Part shown: piece by piece, positions 58,433-64,000 of the stretch
Layout of the letters: each line of letters begins with the position of its first letter
How positions within the stretch are numbered: the stretch's first letter is position 1
NCBI RefSeq assembly: GCF_019583405.1
Contig: NZ_SZUU01000008.1
Coordinates: 159,049-223,048, forward strand
DNA length: 64,000 bases
From: Bacteroides fragilis
GTDB taxonomy: Bacteria > Bacteroidota > Bacteroidia > Bacteroidales > Bacteroidaceae
Reading direction: 5' to 3'
Translations under genes and position numbers: made by a program
Notes under the pieces: generated by a model
Told to the model about the DNA's origin: nothing
The model's input: the letters and a program-made list of their open reading frames with translations, nothing else
The model's database searches: none

Positions 58433-59437
58433 TTATTTCTCGTTATAGATAACTTCCAGTACGGTCTGTCCCACGGCTTTGAGTGTCGATTTGTCGATAA
58501 CATCCATGTTGTCGTTTACGGTATGCCAAGTCGGTCCGAAGCTGGACAGTTCACAATTTTCGTCGTTCGGAATGATGTCGATAGTCGGGATACCGGCCAG
58601 CCGATTGATAAACAGATGGTCGTCAGTGATCTGGCCACCTGTTTCGTTAATAAAGTAACGTCCGTAACCGGCGTCGTTAGCCTTCTTCCATACCTTTTTG
58701 TTGACTCCACGGGCAAACTTCTCCGAATACACTTCTTTGAAGAAAGTGGCATCTTTGCCGCCTACCATATCGAGCAAGATACCGAAACGGGCATTATAGC
58801 CTTCCACATGCGGATTGCGTGCCCAGTATTGTGCACCGAGACACCATTGCTCCTCTAAATGCTCTCCTTTATAGAATTGGGGAGCGCCATAATCTTCTGC
58901 GTCCAAAAAGATAATATCGATTCCCAGTTCCGGTTGTTGCTGATTGATCAGTCGGGCTATTTCAAGCAACACGCCCACACCGCTCGCCCCGTCGTTGGCA
59001 CCCAATATCGGTGTGTGGTGATTCTTCTCGTTGGGATCATTGTCTGCCCACGGACGTGTATCCCAGTGTGCAAAAAGGGCAATGCGTTTTTTGCTTTCGG
59101 GCTTGAATGAACCGATGATATTGCGTGCTTTCAGCAGCGTGCCGTCATAGGCGGGCAGTTCCACATCCTGGTTAGTCACTTTGGCCCCATGCTCTGCCAG
59201 CTTAGCAGCCAGATATTCTCCACATGCTGCATGTCCTTTACTGTTCGGATTGCGAGGGCCGAAGTCCACTTGTGCCTGTATGTATTTATAGGCGCTGTCT
59301 GCATCGAATTGTGGTGCTTTCACGGTTATATTCTTTTCAGGCTCCTGAACTGAATTGGTTTTGTTGTTGTTCGTTCCGCAAGAAAAGGCGGATAACAAAA
59401 TAAAAGCTGTCAGTAATAGCATAGAATTTCTTTTCAT
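58433..59437 (-). CDS. M28 family lipoprotein, glutaminyl cyclase-like
   Basis: A 334-aa lipoprotein (lipobox LSAFSCGTN). It has the M28 zinc ligands: AHWDTRPWADNDPN (His, Asp), GANDGASGVGVLLEIARL (Asp), FLDAEDYGA (Glu-Asp) and TWHTVNDNMDVIDKS (His near the C-terminus). The layout fits the glutaminyl-peptide cyclotransferase-like group of Bacteroides, which forms pyroglutamate at N-termini of secreted proteins, though aminopeptidase activity is possible. Confidence 0.88.
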   Translation of the reverse strand: MKRNSMLLLTAFILLSAFSCGTNNNKTNSVQEPEKNITVKAPQFDADSAYKYIQAQVDFGPRNPNSKGHAACGEYLAAKLAEHGAKVTNQDVELPAYDGTLLKARNIIGSFKPESKKRIALFAHWDTRPWADNDPNEKNHHTPILGANDGASGVGVLLEIARLINQQQPELGIDIIFLDAEDYGAPQFYKGEHLEEQWCLGAQYWARNPHVEGYNARFGILLDMVGGKDATFFKEVYSEKFARGVNKKVWKKANDAGYGRYFINETGGQITDDHLFINRLAGIPTIDIIPNDENCELSSFGPTWHTVNDNMDVIDKSTLKAVGQTVLEVIYNEK

Positions 59438-59492
59438 AATTATGCTTTTGGGGTTAAGGCCTCAAAATTAGTCATTTTCGCAGTAGGGTAGG

Positions 59493-60407
59493 TCAGATAG
59501 GAGGGTTTATTAACAATTCTACTCCTTTCTTTCCGGATATAAGTTCTACTTCCGCCCCATTGATCAGTGGCAGATTTTCCGTTACATGCCCTACGGGGAA
59601 ATCAAAGCAGATCGGATAATTATACTCTTCTACCAGATCGAAGAGTGCACCATAAAGGTCTTTCTTTATGGCACGATCTTCTTCGTATTCGGTAAACTGT
59701 CCGATGATGAGGCCTGACAACTTCTCAAGTACGCCCCCTAATTTCAGGTTATACATCATGCGCTCGATGGCATAAGGACGTTCGCCCACGTCCTCGATAA
59801 ACAGGATTGTCCCTTCGGGAGGTATGTCGTACGGAGTTCCCCGAAGGCCGTGGAATACTGCCATATTGCCACCACGCAGAATACCCTTGGCTGTGCCGAG
59901 TCGGTTCAACTTGTGACGCTTACATTTATATGCAGGCAGTTTACCGAAAAGTATATCCCTCAGGTACAGTGAACACGGATCGTCGGCCGCTTCTACTGCG
60001 AGATGGCGTGCCATAGGAGCATGTAACGAAGCAAATCCGTTATACTGAAACAGATTATGGAGCGCTGTGATATCACTGAATCCGATCATCCACTTCGGGT
60101 GTTCGCGGAAACGGGTGAAGTCGAGCCGTTCAATAAGATGAACCGCTCCATAGCCGCCACGGCTACATAAAATCGCCTTAATTTCTTTGTCGTCCATTGC
60201 TGTCTGAAAGTCCGAAGCGCGCTGCCGGATGGTGCCGGCATAACATCCCCAGGAGCTACGGACGTGTTTTCCCATTTCAGGGACCAGTCCCCAAGACGCC
60301 AGTTGCGCCTTGGCACCTCTCAGAAACATATTGTCTATCTTGCCCGAAGGCGATACGATGGCAACTTTATCGCCTTCGTACAGGAATGGAGGGAATTGTA
60401 TCTTCAT
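59493..60407 (-). CDS. ldcA: LD-carboxypeptidase (S66)
   Basis: A 304-aa enzyme of murein recycling. The S66 pattern is clear: GDKVAIVSPSGKID at the start, CSRGGYGAVHLIERLDF, nucleophile Ser in WMIGFSDITALHNLFQY, Glu in TILFIEDVGERPYAIERM and His in CFDFPVGHVTENLPLINGA. It has no signal and acts in the cytoplasm on tetrapeptides. It overlaps no neighbour; the GH16 gene starts upstream on the same strand. Confidence 0.93.
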   Translation of the reverse strand: MKIQFPPFLYEGDKVAIVSPSGKIDNMFLRGAKAQLASWGLVPEMGKHVRSSWGCYAGTIRQRASDFQTAMDDKEIKAILCSRGGYGAVHLIERLDFTRFREHPKWMIGFSDITALHNLFQYNGFASLHAPMARHLAVEAADDPCSLYLRDILFGKLPAYKCKRHKLNRLGTAKGILRGGNMAVFHGLRGTPYDIPPEGTILFIEDVGERPYAIERMMYNLKLGGVLEKLSGLIIGQFTEYEEDRAIKKDLYGALFDLVEEYNYPICFDFPVGHVTENLPLINGAEVELISGKKGVELLINPPI

Positions 60408-60426
60408 TCAGTGAATTTGTTTTAGT

Positions 60427-61218
60427 TTATTTCTTCTGGTAGAATTTTACCCAGTCTACATGCATTTCTACTGGAAGCTCTTTCGGGTCTACAGCTCCTA
60501 CCCACGAGCCACCCAGTTGCATGTCGATCAGCAGATAGAAAGGCTGATCGAAGGGAAATTGCCCTTCTTTGTCTGTTTCGATGCGGGGATAGGTGAAAGT
60601 ATGCGTATCATTGATATAGAATGCAATGCTGTCCGGATACATTTCTACCGAATATACATTGTAGTCATCGGGATTGATCGTACCTACGGAGTGTGACAAC
60701 GGATTGTCTTTAATACCCAGATTGTATGTATAGTTGGTATGTATAGTCTGGTAAGCGATTGTGTCGTGATTCAGACGTTCCATAATATCGATTTCTCCAC
60801 CCATCGGCCAGGGAGCATCTACCGGAAGCATCCAGATAGCCGGCCATTCGCCGCGTGCACCGTTCAGCTTGGCGCGTATCTCCAGACGCCCGTTGCTGAA
60901 TGCCTTTTTCCCTTTGGTATAAATCCCTCCGGTCAGATAGGGTGCTGTGTCATTGGGCTGGCTGTAATTGATGATACCCCGCAGCACCATATTGCCGTCA
61001 CGCATATCGAAACAGGAGTCGAAGTCTGTCATATAGTTATTCCAGTCCGATTTGCCACGTGGTATTTTGCTCCATACCTGTGGGTCAAAGCCTGTTTTCT
61101 GGTCGAAATTATCTTCCCAGACTAATGTCCACTGGTCGGATGAATGACGTTGGCACGATGAAAAGCCTGAACTGATACACAGCAGGCAGAAAAGAGCGAG
61201 AAAAGTTTTTGTTTTCAT
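60427..61218 (-). CDS. GH16 family lipoprotein beta-glucanase
   Basis: A 263-aa lipoprotein (lipobox ISSGFSSCQR). The GH16 jelly roll has TLVWEDNFD at the start, RLEIRAKLNGARGEWPAIWMLP and the catalytic motif GGEIDIMERLNHD (E-x-D-x-x-E). The C-terminus VDWVKFYQKK is typical of laminarinase-like members. It cuts beta-1,3 or mixed-linked glucans; the exact linkage cannot be read. Not part of a Sus locus here. Confidence 0.94.
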   Translation of the reverse strand: MKTKTFLALFCLLCISSGFSSCQRHSSDQWTLVWEDNFDQKTGFDPQVWSKIPRGKSDWNNYMTDFDSCFDMRDGNMVLRGIINYSQPNDTAPYLTGGIYTKGKKAFSNGRLEIRAKLNGARGEWPAIWMLPVDAPWPMGGEIDIMERLNHDTIAYQTIHTNYTYNLGIKDNPLSHSVGTINPDDYNVYSVEMYPDSIAFYINDTHTFTYPRIETDKEGQFPFDQPFYLLIDMQLGGSWVGAVDPKELPVEMHVDWVKFYQKK

Positions 61219-61400
61219 GGTTCTGTTTGATTATAGGTGTTTAACAGGATACAAATTTACATTAAAAAACGAAATTACCTGCATCCGTAGAAATGAAAGC
61301 GTTGTATAATATCAAAATGTTATCCGGTTTACCCATTTTTTCAATATACCATGATGTACTTCTCAATCCTTTTTCTGATATTTGCTAAAAATCTAACGTT

Positions 61401-62342
61401 ATGGAACCTATTAGAAACTTCGACCAACTGACAGAACACCTAAAAACCTTAAACCGACGGAAACGGATTGCCGTTGTCTGTGCCAATGATCCGAATACAG
61501 AATATGCCATTGTCCGTGCACTTGACGAGGGTATTGCAGAATTTCTGATGATTGGTGACTCAGCCATCCTTCAAAAGTATCCTACCTTGCAAAAGTATCC
61601 GGATTATGTGAAGACCATCCATATCGAAGATCCCGACGAGGCAGCGCGTGAAGCGGTCCGCATTGTCCGCGAAGGGGGAGCCGACATTGTGATGAAAGGG
61701 ATTATCAGTACTGACAACCTGCTTCATGCTATTCTTGACAAGGAGAAAGGGCTACTACCCAAAGGAAAGATCCTTACTCACCTGGCTGTAATGCAGATTC
61801 CAACGTATGATAAATTACTGTTCTTTTCGGATGCGGCTGTTATTCCCCGGCCCACTTTACAACAACGTATTGAGATGGTTTGGTATGCCATTTGTACCTG
61901 CCGGAGGTTTGGGATAGAACAGCCGCGTATCTCTTTGATTCACTGTACGGAGAAGGTAAGTGCCAAGTTCCCCCATTCGCTCGATTATGTTAATATCGTG
62001 GAGTTGGCCGAAGCCGGAGAGTTTGGCAATGTTATTATTGATGGTCCGTTGGATGTCCGTACTTCCTGCGAGCAGGCCAGCGGGGATATTAAAGGAATTG
62101 TATCGCCCATCAATGGGCAGGCAGATGTATTGATATTCCCTAATATCGAGTCGGCCAATGCTTTTTATAAATCTGTTTCATTATTTGCCAAGGCCGATAT
62201 GGCAGGATTGCTGCAAGGCCCCATTTGTCCGGTGGTGTTACCGTCACGTAGTGATTCCGGACTTTCCAAGTATTATAGCATTGCGATGGCATGCCTGACG
62301 GCTTCTACCCGGTCGGCAGAGGGAGGAAGATGCTCCGAATGA
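61401..62342 (+). CDS. ptb: Phosphate butyryltransferase
   Basis: A 313-aa enzyme of the PTA/PTB family: KRIAVVCANDPNTEYAIVRALDEGIAEFLMIGD near the start, ADIVMKGIISTDNLLHAIL, and the C-terminal LQGPICPVVLPSRSDSG typical of Ptb. It exchanges butyryl- or branched acyl-CoA for the acyl phosphate. With Buk 22 bp downstream it forms an ATP-yielding acyl-CoA to acid pathway. In Bacteroides this probably serves branched acids from amino acids, as butyrate production is not characteristic of the genus. Confidence 0.94.
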   Translation: MEPIRNFDQLTEHLKTLNRRKRIAVVCANDPNTEYAIVRALDEGIAEFLMIGDSAILQKYPTLQKYPDYVKTIHIEDPDEAAREAVRIVREGGADIVMKGIISTDNLLHAILDKEKGLLPKGKILTHLAVMQIPTYDKLLFFSDAAVIPRPTLQQRIEMVWYAICTCRRFGIEQPRISLIHCTEKVSAKFPHSLDYVNIVELAEAGEFGNVIIDGPLDVRTSCEQASGDIKGIVSPINGQADVLIFPNIESANAFYKSVSLFAKADMAGLLQGPICPVVLPSRSDSGLSKYYSIAMACLTASTRSAEGGRCSE

Positions 62343-62364
62343 TGATCATAATTAAACTAAGAAT

Positions 62365-63480
62365 ATGGATAAACTGAATGCAATCCCCACTTCCCCTTCT
62401 GCGAGGAATGGACGGGGTGAAAGGGTCCTTGTTATCAATCCCGGTTCCACTTCAACAAAGATTGCCGTTTATGAAGACGAAGTTCCTTTGTTGGTACGCA
62501 ATATCCGCCATACAGTAGAAGAGTTGTCTGCCTTCCCCCAGGTGATCGACCAGTTTGAGTTTCGTAAATCACTTGTCCTCCGGGAGTTGGAGGCAAATGA
62601 TATTCCTTTCCGGTTCGATGCTGTCATTGGACGCGGAGGTTTGGTGAAGCCTATTCCCGGTGGAGTTTATGAGGTTAACGAAGCCATGAAGCGGGATACC
62701 CTCCATGCCATGCGTACGCATGCCTGCAATCTGGGAGGTTTGATAGCCGATGAATTGGCCGCAGCTCTACCCGGGTGTCGGGCGTTTATTGCAGATCCGG
62801 GTGTGGTGGACGAACTGGAAGAGGTTGCCCGCATTACCGGTTCGCCCTTGATGCCGCGTATCACTATCTGGCATGCACTGAATCAGAAAGCTATTGCCCG
62901 TCGTTATGCTGCCGAACATGGCACTCGTTATGAAGATCTTGATTTGATTGTCTGCCATTTGGGAGGAGGCATTTCCGTTGCGGTCCATCGTCATGGGCGT
63001 GCGGTCGATGCCAATAATGCACTGGATGGAGAAGGTCCTTTCTCACCCGAAAGAGCCGGAACTCTTCCCGCCGGACAACTGATAGACCTCTGTTTCAGCG
63101 GGAAATTCACCAAAGATGAATTGAAGAAACGAATTTCGGGCCGTGCCGGGCTTACCGCCCATTTGGGAACCACTGATATTCCTGCCGTTATTCAGTCCAT
63201 TGAGGCAGGTGATGATCATGCCCGGTTGGTGCTCGATGCCATGATCTACAATGTGGCCAAAAGCATCGGTGCCGCCTCTACTGTTTTATGCGGAAAGGTA
63301 GACGCCATCCTGCTGACCGGAGGCATTGCCTATTCCGATTACGTAATTTCCCGTTTAAGGGAACGTATTTCTTTCCTTGCTCCCGTCTTCGTGTATCCGG
63401 GAGAAGATGAGATGGAGGCTTTGGCATTGAATGCTTTGGGTGCTTTAAGGGGAGAACTTCCGGTACAGGTTTATCAGTAA
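62365..63480 (+). CDS. buk: Butyrate kinase
   Basis: A 371-aa acetate/butyrate kinase family enzyme: VLVINPGSTSTKIAVYEDE at the start, VIGRGGLVKPIPGGVYEVNE, DLIVCHLGGGISVAVHRHGRAVDANNALDGEGPFSPERAG and VDAILLTGGIAYSDYVISRLRER. The length and the ERAGTLP motif fit Buk rather than AckA. It converts acyl phosphate and ADP to the free acid and ATP. It follows ptb in one operon; hairpins follow the stop. Confidence 0.95.
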   Translation: MDKLNAIPTSPSARNGRGERVLVINPGSTSTKIAVYEDEVPLLVRNIRHTVEELSAFPQVIDQFEFRKSLVLRELEANDIPFRFDAVIGRGGLVKPIPGGVYEVNEAMKRDTLHAMRTHACNLGGLIADELAAALPGCRAFIADPGVVDELEEVARITGSPLMPRITIWHALNQKAIARRYAAEHGTRYEDLDLIVCHLGGGISVAVHRHGRAVDANNALDGEGPFSPERAGTLPAGQLIDLCFSGKFTKDELKKRISGRAGLTAHLGTTDIPAVIQSIEAGDDHARLVLDAMIYNVAKSIGAASTVLCGKVDAILLTGGIAYSDYVISRLRERISFLAPVFVYPGEDEMEALALNALGALRGELPVQVYQ

Positions 63481-63508
63481 TTTTAGAGCTTGGTTGCATT
63501 GCCGCATT

Positions 63509-63568
63509 GTGCAGGGGTGCACCGGCACCTTGTGCAGAACTGCACAAGATATCAATGCAGCCCTGCAT
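63509..63568. terminator. Three small hairpins between buk and a convergent gene
   Basis: GTGCA-GGGG-TGCAC, CTTGTGCA-GAAC-TGCACAAG (63529-63548) and ATGCAG-CC-CTGCAT (63555-63568) stand in a row and share the TGCA core. Confidence 0.55.
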
Positions 63569-63590
63569 AAGGGAAGCGATGCGGTATGAT

Positions 63591-64000
63591 TTATGCTGTC
63601 GGGTCGTCCACAATATCTCCGTCGCCCTCGGTTGCATTGCCTATTACGATGGTTTGGCTGATGACATGTGGGGTCTTCAGTTGCCGGTTGCCACTTGTAT
63701 ATTGCGTGGTCAGTCGCAGTTCGTATATTCCGTCTGTCAGGTCTGGCGGTAGGAGTACCAGTACTTCCGAAGGGTTGTTTACTGCTATCATATCCATCGG
63801 TAGCTTTGTTTCTGTGCCTTTTTCATCAATTAAGACGATACCTACAGCAGGATCTGTACCTGCTACTTTGATGTTCTTGCCCTGTAGGCGATAGTTACGT
63901 CCGGCAGTTGCACTACCATCCGTGGCACGGGTGGCAGCGTCTTCACCGCCGATGAAGTAGGCCGGGTCACCTTTGGCTCCCAGAATTTTCACGCCGGTCC
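63591..64000 (-). CDS. HU-like protein C-terminal part (DUF4469 Ig-like domain)
   Basis: The frame is open to the right window edge, so the N-terminal HU-like domain lies outside. The visible ~136 residues have FIGGEDAATRATDGSATAGRNYRLQGKNIKVAGTDPAVGIVLIDE and LLPPDLTDGIYELRLTTQY, the DUF4469 pattern attached to Bacteroides Bvu_2165-type DNA-binding proteins. The C-terminus NATEGDGDIVDDPTA is acidic. Compare the short protein at 37736, which has only the N-terminal domain. Confidence 0.82.
   Translation of the reverse strand, partial: TGVKILGAKGDPAYFIGGEDAATRATDGSATAGRNYRLQGKNIKVAGTDPAVGIVLIDEKGTETKLPMDMIAVNNPSEVLVLLPPDLTDGIYELRLTTQYTSGNRQLKTPHVISQTIVIGNATEGDGDIVDDPTA

Overview
The window looks like the chromosome of a Bacteroides species of the fragilis/thetaiotaomicron group. 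Evidence: a SusC/SusD polysaccharide-utilisation locus, Bacteroides-type promoters (-33 TTTG, -7 TAnnTTTG), the rpoN-PAP2-gcvH-purE-ispG cluster, HU-like Bvu_2165-type proteins, TGS-uridine kinase, rubredoxin, and lipoproteins with SPII signals. The species cannot be fixed by reading alone.

Layout. (1) 1-837: end of a ComF gene, a small monooxygenase and the old tRNA-Asn terminator. (2) 838-11485: a 10.6-kb integrated element in the 3' half of a tRNA-Asn gene, bounded by 43-bp identical direct repeats that start at the anticodon loop. It carries a toxin-antitoxin pair, a tyrosine integrase, unrecognised cargo, a lipocalin-like lipoprotein, a DUF1810 protein, a divergent regulator/excisionase-like pair, a D5/P4-type helicase and a BT4734/VirE_N primase-like protein. 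Two homologous ~115-bp palindromes in opposite orientation flank the replication genes, like the two cis replication sites of phage P4. It has no visible capsid, relaxase or conjugation genes, so it looks like a satellite or helper-dependent element. (3) 11444-14421: two tRNA-Asn genes, a PfkB kinase and an S41 protease. (4) 14615-30176: a glycan locus with a membrane-spanning LuxR-type regulator, GH3, SusC, SusD, a GH144-like enzyme, a GH43-like enzyme and an esterase. GH3 plus GH144 suggests beta-1,2-glucan as substrate. The last codons of susD are rewritten by a 578-bp element with ~175-bp inverted repeats. (5) 30285-35592, minus strand: the rpoN-PAP2-gcvH-purE-ispG cluster. (6) 35791-43583: M24 aminopeptidase, an array of four hairpins sharing a conserved loop upstream of a short HU-like gene, two DUF3857 proteins (one with a transglutaminase triad, one without) and an EEP-metallophosphatase fusion. 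(7) 44149-64000: a kinase-like sensor without its phospho-acceptor His, nucleoside kinase, Na/Pi symporter, rubredoxin, hybrid histidine kinase, Ca2+-ATPase, HAD phosphatase, RibF, CPBP protease, DUF2975/XRE pair, SufE, M28 and S66 peptidases, GH16, Ptb-Buk, and the end of a second HU/DUF4469 gene.

Seven copies of a ~85-155-bp inverted repeat with ends TTCACCACAGA...CTGTGGTGAA lie between genes from 14.4 to 33.0 kb. They have extended two open frames upstream of the real starts (ispG, susD).

The most unusual items are the tRNA-Asn element with its paired palindromes and its own replacement tRNA terminator, the constant-loop/variable-stem hairpin array at 37.2-37.6 kb, the GTACT-N5-AGTAC dyads shared by GH3 and susC, and the repeat element rewriting the susD end. 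All functions are inferred from sequence; no database search was run.
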